Positions 18,058 to 25,485 of a stretch of 64,000 nucleotides of DNA are shown here, piece after piece (position 1 is the first letter of the stretch; each line of letters begins with the position of its first letter). The translations under genes and the position numbers were made by a program. Below the pieces are notes generated by a model, which had not been told where the DNA came from, did not search any database, and was given only the letters and a program-made list of their open reading frames with translations. Origin of the DNA: Myxococcus sp. RHSTA-1-4 (GTDB lineage: Bacteria > Myxococcota > Myxococcia > Myxococcales > Myxococcaceae); NCBI RefSeq assembly GCF_020037125.1, contig NZ_JAIQDG010000026.1, positions 62,001 through 126,000 on the forward strand, read 5' to 3'.

Positions 18058-18900
18058 TCAGACCAGGTGGGCGACCTCCAGGATGAAGCCCTTGGCGTTC
18101 ATTCCTTCCAGCACTTCACGGAGCTTCGGGGAGATGAGCAGCCGGCGCTCCGGCCTCAGCTCACCGCGCCTGCAGCCGAAGTACTTGTCGGTGATGCACA
18201 GGTCGCTGCCATCATGGCTGGCGCGCTTCAGGTACAGCTCGGAGATCTGGTTGAGCCCCGCCATGTGCCTCTTCGGACAGCGGAACTCACCGCGCTCGTC
18301 CAGGTCGAAGGGGTTGTTGCCCGCCACCGTCTTCGCATCCAGCTTCAGGGGCTTCGAGGTGAAAACGGGGCGGTACCACTCGGAGGGCTGGGGGCCCTTG
18401 CGGCCGTTGTGGAAGACGGGACGGAACTCCGCGCCGCGCAGCCCATGCTCCTTGAAGGCCGCCACGAACCGGGAGGACACCACCACCTCTCCCGCGATGC
18501 TCTGGGCGATGTCCTTGCTTTTGGGAATGCGCTTCGTGTTGAGGATGAGTTCGGTCTTCAGCGGAGCGTCCGCGCCGCAGTGCTTGCACGCGGCCGCGTC
18601 GTCGTACTCGGTGCCGCACATGGAGCCCGGCGGCTCGAAGTACGCGCGGATGATGAGGTCCAGCAACTCTGCAGACTGGAGTTCTTCCGCCGTGTACTTG
18701 CGATGGATGTGCCAGTAGGTGAAGAAGAGTTCGCCCTTCTTCCTCTGAGCACGCTGGATGTCTCCAATCTCCTGGACGCGGGGGTCATCGCCTGGAAGCA
18801 CCACCTTCCGCAAAATGTCGCTCAGGGGAACTCCCAGGTCGGGAGCAAGGAACCTCCGGGCCCTGTCTTCAGCGATTCTGAATTCGAAGGTCTCGCGCAT
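18058..18900 (-). CDS. CxxCG-motif protein, likely immunity protein
   Basis: A 280-residue cytosolic protein without signal peptide. It has CKHCG at residues 105-109 with Cys95 nearby, and a second group of Cys at 208, 235 and 243, the pattern of the Myxococcus paralogous double-CxxCG family, which probably binds zinc. Its ATG (18900-18898) lies 2 bp after the stop of the lipoprotein toxin gene, a spacing typical of toxin-immunity pairs. By context it would bind and block the toxin's C-terminal domain in the cytoplasm. The link to that family is from memory of its motif; a closer look is needed to name it. Confidence 0.7.
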   Translation of the reverse strand: MRETFEFRIAEDRARRFLAPDLGVPLSDILRKVVLPGDDPRVQEIGDIQRAQRKKGELFFTYWHIHRKYTAEELQSAELLDLIIRAYFEPPGSMCGTEYDDAAACKHCGADAPLKTELILNTKRIPKSKDIAQSIAGEVVVSSRFVAAFKEHGLRGAEFRPVFHNGRKGPQPSEWYRPVFTSKPLKLDAKTVAGNNPFDLDERGEFRCPKRHMAGLNQISELYLKRASHDGSDLCITDKYFGCRRGELRPERRLLISPKLREVLEGMNAKGFILEVAHLV

Positions 18901-18902
18901 GT

Positions 18903-19547
18903 TCAAGGGGTGATGCCGATGAGCTGGGGAATCGGGTACTTGGCGTAGACTTGTACGAGAATGTCCGTCAGTTCCTGTGGATTGGGTCTTCTTTGACCGT
19001 ACCTCCACTCCTGGCGAAACGCCTGAGTAATGGCTTTGTGGTACGCGATCGGCAGCCGGTACGTCTGCCCGTTCTTCGGGCCTCCCAGGTACATGGGTAT
19101 CAGGTGGTGGTTCTCGTACCCTGAGCTGTTCGGGTACGTCGCCTGTGCCTCCTTGAGCCGCTGGTAATAGGTCTGCCGTGCCTGGAGCACCACCGCATGG
19201 TTCGCGGTGCGTTGCGCGCGAACCTGGACCTGCAGAGGCGTCGGCCGTGGAGTCGCAAGCAGTGGAGGCTGACGCACGGCCCTCGCGCCGCCACCGCGCC
19301 GCACCGGTGGCCGCAGGGCAACGGCGCCATCGAGCGGGTCCGTGCCCCAGACGAGGTGCTCCCAATCGTCAGGAAGGAAGGCACCAGGCGGGCCTCCATC
19401 CCCCTCCTCCGTGGCCCCTTCCACGAAGACGCTTCCCTCCACTGGAGCCACTTCACCAGCGGAGTCCTCCCTCACCGCCTCCGCCCCACCCGCACACGCG
19501 AGCAGCAGCAGGACCACACAAGCCAAAACGAACTTCAATCGACGCAT
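18903..19547 (-). CDS. Lipoprotein toxin with His-rich nuclease-like C-terminus (DUF2380-like)
   Basis: A 214-residue predicted lipoprotein. MRRLKFVLAC-VVLLLLAC gives a canonical lipobox with Cys18. A variable, acidic then Arg/Pro-rich linker (residues 20-115) joins a helical stretch to a C-terminal domain with GYENHHLIPMYLGGPKNG (His147, His148) and PIAYHKAIT (His170), which looks like an HNH-type nuclease core. Lipoproteins with such tails form a Myxococcus paralogous family (DUF2380-like) and include toxins passed between cells by outer-membrane exchange (the SitA model). The gene is followed at 2 bp by a CxxCG protein. ATG 19547 is chosen as it gives a proper signal peptide. The toxin role is inferred from design and context. 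Confidence 0.72.
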   Translation of the reverse strand: MRRLKFVLACVVLLLLACAGGAEAVREDSAGEVAPVEGSVFVEGATEEGDGGPPGAFLPDDWEHLVWGTDPLDGAVALRPPVRRGGGARAVRQPPLLATPRPTPLQVQVRAQRTANHAVVLQARQTYYQRLKEAQATYPNSSGYENHHLIPMYLGGPKNGQTYRLPIAYHKAITQAFRQEWRYGQRRPNPQELTDILVQVYAKYPIPQLIGITP

Positions 19548-19909
19548 CGGAACCGCTCCATCGAAGGAGTGACACGGACTGCCGCGGCGCTCGTGTTCCA
19601 ACTCCAGTCCCGATGCAGTGCGCCGACCCGGGCATTCCAGCACGCACCCCGTCCGAGCAACACCACGAGTCCGCGCGTGCCCCGCTGTCAGGCCCCGCCC
19701 CACCTCCACGTCCCTGCGAAGCGACGGAATCCAGAGGTGCCACGGGGCTGTCCCCGGGCTCCCGTGTCTGGCCGTGGGCGCCCTGCGCTCACGCACCGGA
19801 CAGGGTGTCCCCGGGTCCATTGCTCGCGGTGGCTCCCTCACATCGGGCCGTCCGGCGACGGGCCACCGCAAGGTCCACCAACGGAGCTGACTCCACACGT
19901 GGGGTCATC
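19548..19909. other. 362-bp gap upstream of the toxin gene
   Basis: No gene seen; open frames here lack coding character. It should hold the promoter of the minus-strand toxin-immunity operon. The degenerate tRNA-like sequence begins at its right edge. Confidence 0.4.
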
Positions 19910-19983
19910 TCAGAACTAGCTCAACTGGTAAGAGCACAAGACACTGAATCTTGGGGTTGGAGGTTCGAATCCTCCGTTCATCC
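19910..19983 (+). tRNA. Degenerate tRNA-Gln(CTG)-like sequence
   Basis: The D arm (GCTC-loop-GAGC, 19919-19935, with the GG pair), anticodon stem (CAAGA/TCTTG, 19937-19953), variable loop and T arm (GGAGG-TTCGAAT-CCTCC, 19959-19975) are all well formed, and the anticodon would be CTG at 19944-19946. Two defects stand out: position 33, nearly always T, is A (19943), and only four of seven acceptor pairs form (GAAC with GTTC; the outer three do not pair). No CCA is encoded. I read it as a tRNA pseudogene or a tRNA damaged at its 5' end, not a normal tRNA. Confidence 0.6.
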
Positions 19984-20297
19984 AGAGAGTCCTGCCTGGA
20001 GCTGATGCGGACGCTGGCCCTCCACTTCCACCCTCCCCCGCGGTGATGCCCGGCCGTCCGCCAGGGCGACAGGTCCACCCCGAGCCGTCAGCGGGAGCAC
20101 CTGCCGCCGTCCGTGGACGCAGCCCGGCCCACAGGCGCGGGAAGGCGGGAAGCGGTCAGGGCACGCAGCCGGCGCTTCACATCCGTGAAGGGTGGGGCTC
20201 TCACTTTTTCGGAAGTACCCGGGACTCCCGCGCGATGCCGCGCACTCACAGGTCCCGGTCTCGAAGCTCCCCGAAGCGGGGAGAAGGGAGGTGCGCG
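19984..20297. other. 314-bp gap between the tRNA-like sequence and the SPFH gene
   Basis: No gene seen. A less GC-rich patch near 20195-20215 (CTCACTTTTTCGGAAG) may be part of the promoter of the gene at 20298, whose ribosome site GGGAGGTGCGCG is good. Confidence 0.4.
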
Positions 20298-21422
20298 ATG
20301 AGCATCATGCGTGTGGATGTCGGGCAGAACGAGCGGGCTTTCGTCCTGGTGGACGAGCAGCCGTCGCGCTACCTCGTGCCCGGCCGGTACTGGCTGGTCT
20401 ACCCCTTCCGCAAGGTGCGGCTGGTGCGCGTGAGCACCGAGCAGCCCCTCGCCAACCTCGACACCGCCCTGCTCGGCCTCGTGCCCGAGGCGGACCTCCA
20501 GGTGGTGGAGCTCGGCGCCGACGAGCGCGCCGTCCTCTTCCACAAGGGCCGCCCCGTGAAGTGGCTCGGCCGCGGCCAGCACCAGGTGTGGACGGTGGAG
20601 CGCATCCCCGGCCGCGCCCTCGTGCCCGCCGCGCCGTCCGTGCGCGTGGAGCGCGTGGACACCTCCGGCATCGCCACGGCGCCGCTGCGCGACGACGTGC
20701 GCGCCCTGGTGCCCGCCAGTGACTACGTCGAGGCCACCGCCGCGGAGGGCAGTGTCGTGCTGCGCTACGTGGACGGCACCCTGGACGCGGTGCTCCCCGC
20801 CGGCCGTCACGCGGCGTGGACGGTGGCGCGCAAGGTGCAGCTCGCCCTCATCGACCTGCGCGAGCGCCTGCTCCACGTCACCGGCCAGGAGGTGATGACG
20901 AAGGACCGCGTCACGCTGCGCCTCAACCTCTCCGCGGCCTTCCGCGTGGCGGACGCGCGCCGGCTCGCGGTGGTGGCCCGCTCTCCGGATGACGTCCTCT
21001 ACCTCGCCATGCAGCTGGCGGCGCGCGAGGCCGTGGCGGAGCGCACGCTGGACGAGCTGCTCGCGTCCCGCGAGGCGGTGGCCGAGGGCCTCTACGCCGA
21101 CGTGAAGGGCCGCGCCGACACGGTGGGCCTGGAGCTCTTGCGCTTCGGCATCAAGGACGTCGTGCTGCCGGGCGAGATGAAGGAGCTGCTCAACCGCGTC
21201 ATCCAGGCGCAGAAGGAGGCGGAGGCCAACGTCATCCTGCGGCGCGAGGAGACGGCCGCCACGCGCTCCATGGCGCAGACGGCGAAGGTGCTGGCGGAGA
21301 ACCCGCTGCTGGTGCGCCTCAAGGAGCTCGAGGCGTACAAGGACCTGGCGTCCAAGGTCGGCCAGGTGCACCTGGTGCTCGGCGAGGGCGCCGTGCCCAC
21401 GCTGCAGCTCAAGGGCTCCTGA
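20298..21422 (+). CDS. SPFH/band-7 domain protein (slipin-like)
   Basis: A 374-residue protein with an SPFH domain. Residues about 1-95 repeat the VxENERAxxxxxGR pattern twice (VDVGQNERAFVLVDEQPSRYLVPGRYW; VELGADERAVLFHKGRPVKWLGRGQHQVW). The SPFH core follows: QEVMTKDRVTLRLNLSAAFRV, DVLYLAMQLAAREAVAERTLDELL, and GLELLRFGIKDVVLPGEMKELL. A C-terminal helix with REETAATRSMAQTAKVLAENPLL would mediate oligomerisation. SPFH proteins form membrane-bound scaffolds; no membrane helix is seen here, so it may attach through its N-terminal domain. ATG 20298 is set by the ribosome site. The strong hairpin at 21449 ends the gene. Confidence 0.88.
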   Translation: MSIMRVDVGQNERAFVLVDEQPSRYLVPGRYWLVYPFRKVRLVRVSTEQPLANLDTALLGLVPEADLQVVELGADERAVLFHKGRPVKWLGRGQHQVWTVERIPGRALVPAAPSVRVERVDTSGIATAPLRDDVRALVPASDYVEATAAEGSVVLRYVDGTLDAVLPAGRHAAWTVARKVQLALIDLRERLLHVTGQEVMTKDRVTLRLNLSAAFRVADARRLAVVARSPDDVLYLAMQLAAREAVAERTLDELLASREAVAEGLYADVKGRADTVGLELLRFGIKDVVLPGEMKELLNRVIQAQKEAEANVILRREETAATRSMAQTAKVLAENPLLVRLKELEAYKDLASKVGQVHLVLGEGAVPTLQLKGS

Positions 21423-21448
21423 GACTGGCGTGACAGGCTGAAATACGG

Positions 21449-21480
21449 AGGGCCTCCGGGGAACACACCCCGGAGGCCCT
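21449..21480. terminator. Bidirectional terminator
   Basis: A perfect 13-bp stem, AGGGCCTCCGGGG with CCCCGGAGGCCCT around AACACA, between the convergent SPFH gene and the secreted-protein gene. Confidence 0.8.
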
Positions 21481-21510
21481 TCGTGCTTTCAAGCCAGCGC
21501 TACGCGAGGC

Positions 21511-22128
21511 TCACGGGTCCAGGCGGGCCTGGAAGTCCATCCAGCTTCCCCAGATGGGCTTGTACGCGCAGCTCGTCGGCCGGGCGGCCCAGGACAGGAT
21601 GGCGCGCATCCGGATGGTCCGGCCGCTGTTCCACGCGCACGTGGTCGGCGCGTTCGTCGCCAGCGCGTTGGCCGAGTGGTACCAGGACGGGCCCTGCGGC
21701 GAGATGTTGTTCGTCACGTGGACGCCGCCCATCGTGGCGTACTCGAAGGTGCCGTTGAGGTCGCAGTCGAAGCAGAAGAGCACGTACTCGTTGCTGCCCG
21801 TGGGGAACGCGCCGTAGCCGAAGTTCTGGCGGATCTCCACGTCACAGGCGGCGCGCCGTTGCTGCGGGTGCAGGCCGCAGCCATTCATCTTCTCGTACCA
21901 GCTGTTGAAGTTGTAGATGGTCGCCGTCACGCCCTGCGTCGTCGACTCGCGACACCGGCCGAACTGCGCCTCCAGCTCCGCCTCCGAGGCACCGGCGTCC
22001 ACCGCGCTCTGGTACGCCGCACGCGCGTTGTCGTCACACACCTGCGTCTGCGCCGCGGCCGTCAGCGGAAAGCCCGCGCACACCGCGGCCAACAACCCCA
22101 ACGAACGGAAGACAGAACGATGCGTCAT
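21511..22128 (-). CDS. Secreted Cys-rich protein of unknown function
   Basis: A 205-residue protein with a clear signal peptide (MTHRSVFRSLGLLAAVCAGF, cleaved after TAAAQ or nearby). The mature part has at least seven Cys, including CGLHPQQRRAACDVEI and CFDCD, consistent with disulfides, and an aromatic-rich C-terminus (WNSGRTIRMRAILSWAARP). I do not recognise the family. Its start faces the acyl-CoA dehydrogenase gene across a 192-bp AT-richer gap with two palindromes, so both genes could respond to one regulator. Confidence 0.72.
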   Translation of the reverse strand: MTHRSVFRSLGLLAAVCAGFPLTAAAQTQVCDDNARAAYQSAVDAGASEAELEAQFGRCRESTTQGVTATIYNFNSWYEKMNGCGLHPQQRRAACDVEIRQNFGYGAFPTGSNEYVLFCFDCDLNGTFEYATMGGVHVTNNISPQGPSWYHSANALATNAPTTCAWNSGRTIRMRAILSWAARPTSCAYKPIWGSWMDFQARLDP

Positions 22129-22193
22129 GAGTGGCCCCCAGGGCTCGGAAACCGAGCCGGTCTAGCCGTCGCGAATGACGGCTTTTAGACGTT

Positions 22194-22203
22194 AAACATG
22201 TTT
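22194..22203. promoter_or_regulatory. Palindrome AAACATGTTT
   Basis: A perfect 10-bp palindrome in the AT-rich gap between two divergent genes. It is a candidate operator for a dimeric repressor. Confidence 0.4.
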
Positions 22204-22221
22204 CACTCATATTTCCATCAA

Positions 22222-22240
22222 TATTCACCATGGGTGAATA
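22222..22240. promoter_or_regulatory. Inverted repeat TATTCACC-ATG-GGTGAATA
   Basis: A perfect 8-bp inverted repeat with a 3-bp spacer, 81 bp before the dehydrogenase start and 94 bp before the divergent gene's start. Its size and place fit a regulator binding site, for instance of a TetR- or FadR-type fatty-acid regulator; the regulator itself is not in the window. Confidence 0.5.
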
Positions 22241-22320
22241 CACACCCCCATTGAGGACTGACTCGCGAATCAACCTCGACTAGCTTCACCGCTCCCGCAC
22301 CGACTGAAGAGGAGCCCGCG

Positions 22321-24135
22321 ATGACGTCTCCGAGCCACTACGTCCCCAACCTGCGCGACATCGAGTTCAACCTCTTCGAGTTCCTCGACATCGGCCGCAC
22401 GTCGCTCGGCCGCGCGCCCTTCGGCGACCTGGACGAGACGGCCGCGCGGCAGATGCTCCAGACCTTCGCCCAGCTCTGCACGGGCGAGCTGGCCGCCTCC
22501 TTCGACGAGGCCGAGCACAACCCTCCGAAGCTGGAGGGCGGGAAGGTGACGCTGCCGCCGGGCCTGAAGGGCGCGATGGGGGCCTTCTACGACGCGGGCA
22601 TGCACCTGCTGGAGCAGCCGCCACACCTGGGAGGCCTGGGCGCGCCGCCGTCGCTGGGCTGGGCCGCGTTCGAGTTGCTGGCGGGCGCCAACGCGTCGCT
22701 GGCCTTCTACACGCTGGGAAACCTGCTCGCGCGCATCATCGACCGGCTGGGCACGGACGCGCAGAAGCGCCGCTTCCTGCCGCACATGGTGGAGCGCCGC
22801 TGGAGCGGCTCCATGGTGCTGACCGAGCCGGACGCCGGCAGCGACGTGGGCGCCGCGCGCACGAAGGCGCGCCACGTGGGCGGCGAGGTCTGGGAGATTG
22901 AGGGCGTCAAGCGCTTCATCACCAACGGCGAGTCGGACATGGCCGAGAACATCGTCCACATGGTGCTGGCGCGGCCGGAGGGCGCGGGACCGGGCACCAA
23001 GGGCCTGTCACTCTTCGTGGTGCCCAAGTACTGGGTGGAGGAGGACGGCAGCCTCGGCGAGCTCAACGGCGTGGTGTGCACCAAGCTGGAGAAGAAGATG
23101 GGGCTGAAGGGCTCCGTCACCTGCGAGCTGACGTTCGGCGACGGGAAGCCGGCGCGGGGCCTCCTGCTGGGCGAGGTGCACGACGGCATGCGGCAGATGT
23201 TCTACGTCATCGAGCAGGCGCGCATGGCGGTGGGCGTGAAGTCCATGGCCACGCTGTCCGCCGGCTACGAGCGCGCGCTGGCCTTCGCGAAGGACCGCCT
23301 CCAGGGCGCGGACCTCCTGCAGGCGCGCGACAAGACGGCGCCGCGCGTGCCCATCTTCCGCCACCCGGACGTGCGCCGCATGCTGATGGCGCAGAAGGCC
23401 CACGCGGAGGGCATGCGCGCGCTGTGTCTCTACACCGCCTCCGTCCAGGACGGCGTGGAGCTGAAGGGCGGCCACCGCGCCACCGAGGCCGGCGAGCTGG
23501 ACACGCTCAACGACATGCTGCTGCCGCTGGTGAAGGGCTACTGCTCGGAGAAGGCGTACGAGCTGCTGGCGCTGTCGCTCCAGGTGCACGGCGGCTCGGG
23601 CTACCTGACGGACTACCCGGTGGAGCAGTACATCCGGGACCAGAAAATCGACACGCTCTACGAGGGCACCACGCACATCCAGGCGCTGGACTTGCTGATG
23701 CGCAAGGTGGCGCGCGACGGCGGGGCGACGCTCCAGGGACTGCTGGCCCAGGTGCGCCAGACGGCCGAGGGTGACGGCGGCGGCAAGGAGCTGGAAGCCG
23801 AGCGCGCCGCGCTGGGCCGGGCGCTGGGAGACGTGGAGACGATGCTCGGCACGCTGATGGGCAAGCTGGGCGAGTCCGTCTACCACGTGGGCCTGCAAGG
23901 CAACCGCGTGCTGATGTCGGTGGCGGAGCTGGTCATCGGCTGGCTGCTGGTGCGCCATGCGCAGGTGGCCCTGGAGCGGATGAAGGAGAACCCCGGCGAC
24001 AAGGCCTTCTACGTGGGCAAGCTCGCCAGCGCCCGGTGGTACTGCCACGAGGTGCTCCCCGGCCTCGCCCACGCCGCCCGCATGGTGGAGGCGGGCAACC
24101 TGGACCTGATGGAGGTGCCGGAAGAGTCGTTCTGA
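22321..24135 (+). CDS. Acyl-CoA dehydrogenase (large, FadE-like)
   Basis: A 604-residue FAD enzyme that makes trans-2-enoyl-CoA in fatty-acid beta-oxidation. Landmarks: SGSMVLTEPDAGSDVG (flavin contact), GVKRFITNGE, the middle beta domain ending GLKGSVTCELTFGD, EQARMAVGVKSMATLSAGYERALAFAKDR, and LQVHGGSGYLTDYPVEQYIRD followed by LYEGTTHIQALDLL, where Glu448 is the likely catalytic base. A 130-residue C-terminal helical extension puts it in the long bacterial class rather than the 380-residue mammalian class. It is a single gene with palindromes in its promoter region. A degraded copy of its own last 27 codons lies just downstream. Confidence 0.92.
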   Translation: MTSPSHYVPNLRDIEFNLFEFLDIGRTSLGRAPFGDLDETAARQMLQTFAQLCTGELAASFDEAEHNPPKLEGGKVTLPPGLKGAMGAFYDAGMHLLEQPPHLGGLGAPPSLGWAAFELLAGANASLAFYTLGNLLARIIDRLGTDAQKRRFLPHMVERRWSGSMVLTEPDAGSDVGAARTKARHVGGEVWEIEGVKRFITNGESDMAENIVHMVLARPEGAGPGTKGLSLFVVPKYWVEEDGSLGELNGVVCTKLEKKMGLKGSVTCELTFGDGKPARGLLLGEVHDGMRQMFYVIEQARMAVGVKSMATLSAGYERALAFAKDRLQGADLLQARDKTAPRVPIFRHPDVRRMLMAQKAHAEGMRALCLYTASVQDGVELKGGHRATEAGELDTLNDMLLPLVKGYCSEKAYELLALSLQVHGGSGYLTDYPVEQYIRDQKIDTLYEGTTHIQALDLLMRKVARDGGATLQGLLAQVRQTAEGDGGGKELEAERAALGRALGDVETMLGTLMGKLGESVYHVGLQGNRVLMSVAELVIGWLLVRHAQVALERMKENPGDKAFYVGKLASARWYCHEVLPGLAHAARMVEAGNLDLMEVPEESF

Positions 24136-24143
24136 CATCGCCG

Positions 24144-24219
24144 CGAGGTGCTCCCCGGCTTCGCCCACCTGGTGGAGGCGGGCGGCCCGGGCCGGATGTC
24201 GGTGCCGGAGGAGCCGTTC
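24144..24219 (+). pseudogene. Remnant of a second acyl-CoA dehydrogenase gene, 3' end only
   Basis: Bases 24144-24219 match 24048-24133, the 3' end of the intact gene. In translation VLPGFAHLVEAGGPGRMSVPEEPF aligns with VLPGLAHAARMVEAGNLDLM-EVPEESF with a 3-residue gap. It has lost the stop codon and any upstream part. The simplest reading is two tandem dehydrogenase genes that recombined and left this scar. Confidence 0.7.
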
Positions 24220-24348
24220 CGGCGCGGTGACGTGTTGTCCCCCGGCCGCACCCGTGGCCGAGGGGAGACGCCTGGGAGTCCCACTGTGGTGACAGGGCCC
24301 GCATCCCCGCGTCCTCTTGGGGGCCTGAGCACTGGCCCGGGGTTCGCA

Positions 24349-24939
24349 ATGGGTGCGGGTGTCATGCTCTCCGCACTGTCCATCGCCGCCGCCCTCGCCC
24401 TCTCCTCTCCGGCCACGCAGGAAGGGGCCGTGTACGAGCTGGCGCCCTTCGCGGGCCACCTCGTCGCCTGCACCTCGGAGGGCCTGGAGGTGCTCACCTC
24501 CGGCGGCCAGCCGGTGCGGGTGCTGGGCACGGAGGAGGGGCTGCCGGGCACCTCGTGCCTCGCGCTGGAGGTTGCCGGAGAGCGGCTCTTCGCGGCCACC
24601 GACGCGGGCATCGTCTCCGTCGACGCAGCCTTCGAGCTGGAGCCCGTGCTCGACGTGGGCTGGCACACGCTGCCGGCCGCCGAGGACGCGAGCACCGCCG
24701 AGTACGTGGAGCGCCTGGACCTGCTCGCGAAGGTGCTGCCTGCGGACGCCACGTACACGGTGCTGACCTCGCGCTACGCGGGCACGATGGAGGGACGCGT
24801 GCTGGAGCTGGGCACGGAGCGCGCGTGGACCGTCGACGGGCCCGTGTGGCGCATCGAGGAGGAGCCGCACGGCGTGCAGGTCGCCGCGGGCGAGGGCGCG
24901 TTCTTCATCGACACCCAGGGCCGGCTGGCGTCTCGCTGA
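24349..24939 (+). CDS. Small exported protein with two propeller-like blades
   Basis: A 196-residue protein starting at ATG 24349 (or ATG 24364) with a hydrophobic signal sequence (MLSALSIAAALALSS). The mature part shows two repeats of a regulator-propeller type blade: GHLVACTSEGLEVLTSGGQPVRVL, and ERLFAATDAGIVSVDAAF. Full propellers have six or more blades, so this looks like the front of a longer protein that ends early at 24939. Two gene remnants flank it, so a truncation by deletion is plausible. Function unknown. Confidence 0.6.
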   Translation: MGAGVMLSALSIAAALALSSPATQEGAVYELAPFAGHLVACTSEGLEVLTSGGQPVRVLGTEEGLPGTSCLALEVAGERLFAATDAGIVSVDAAFELEPVLDVGWHTLPAAEDASTAEYVERLDLLAKVLPADATYTVLTSRYAGTMEGRVLELGTERAWTVDGPVWRIEEEPHGVQVAAGEGAFFIDTQGRLASR

Positions 24940-24940
24940 G

Positions 24941-25117
24941 CACCGGGTGCGCGTCGCCCCGGCTCACGAGCGGCTGGTGCTGGAGGTGCTCGACGACGGC
25001 CCCGGGCTCGCTCCCGGCTGGGAGGCCGCCTCTGGCTGCATCGGCGTGGCCAACGTCCGCGCGCGGATGAGCAACTCGAATCCAACACCGGCGTTCGACC
25101 GCGAGGTCACCTTGTAG
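24941..25117 (+). pseudogene. Remnant of a histidine-kinase ATPase domain
   Basis: Read in the frame starting at 24941 the sequence gives LVLEVLDDGPGLAPGWEA, then GCIGVANVRAR, then a stop at 25115. This is the G1 box (DDGPGL) and the end of the G2 region (GxGxxNVRARL) of a LytS/NarX-type histidine kinase, with the N box and everything upstream missing. The final Gly-rich turn has Cys-Ile in place of the usual Gly-Leu order. It is antisense to the 3' end of the gene at 24964. Confidence 0.6.
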
Positions 25118-25323
25118 GCTCGGCCGACCTCTTTCGTGCGCTCGATGGAGACGAAGTCGTCGTAGGCCACGAAGCGGGCGATGCGCCACATCTCTCCCAT
25201 GAAGTCACGGTCGTCGGGACCGGTGACGACCAGCGCTCCTGCGTCCCTGCGTAGCTCCCAGCCCGCCTTGAGGATGGCGTTGACCTCGATGGAGATGGCC
25301 TGAGAGACGTCTTCCTTCGTCAC
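24964..25323 (-). CDS. Small protein of unknown function with an antisense-derived tail
   Basis: A 119-residue protein that starts at GTG 25323. Residues 1-about 88 look like a normal small alpha/beta protein: TKEDVSQAISIEVNAILKAG, LRRDAGALVVTGPDDRDFMG, RIARFVAYDDFVSIERTKEV. From about residue 89 the sequence is Ser/Pro-rich (QPEAASQPGASPGPSSSTSS) and is encoded by the antisense strand of the histidine-kinase remnant. The real C-terminus was therefore probably lost and replaced by read-through. No family was recognised. Confidence 0.6.
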   Translation of the reverse strand: MTKEDVSQAISIEVNAILKAGWELRRDAGALVVTGPDDRDFMGEMWRIARFVAYDDFVSIERTKEVGRAYKVTSRSNAGVGFELLIRARTLATPMQPEAASQPGASPGPSSSTSSTSRS

Positions 25324-25485
25324 GCACGGCTCCTGGCGCCCTCGATGAGCGGGCCGGTGACATAGCATCGCGACAGCCTGATGGCGTCGTATCGTTCGCC
25401 CGGCCCGCCAGCCAGGAAACGGGGCTCGCTCCGTATACCCCTCCAGGGGCAAGGGGGCCGGTCCCCTCCCGGGAACGAGCGAGCG

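Noticed and set aside
19910-19983. A normal, functional tRNA-Gln
   Set aside because: Position 33 is A and three outer acceptor pairs are lost, so it is listed as degenerate instead.
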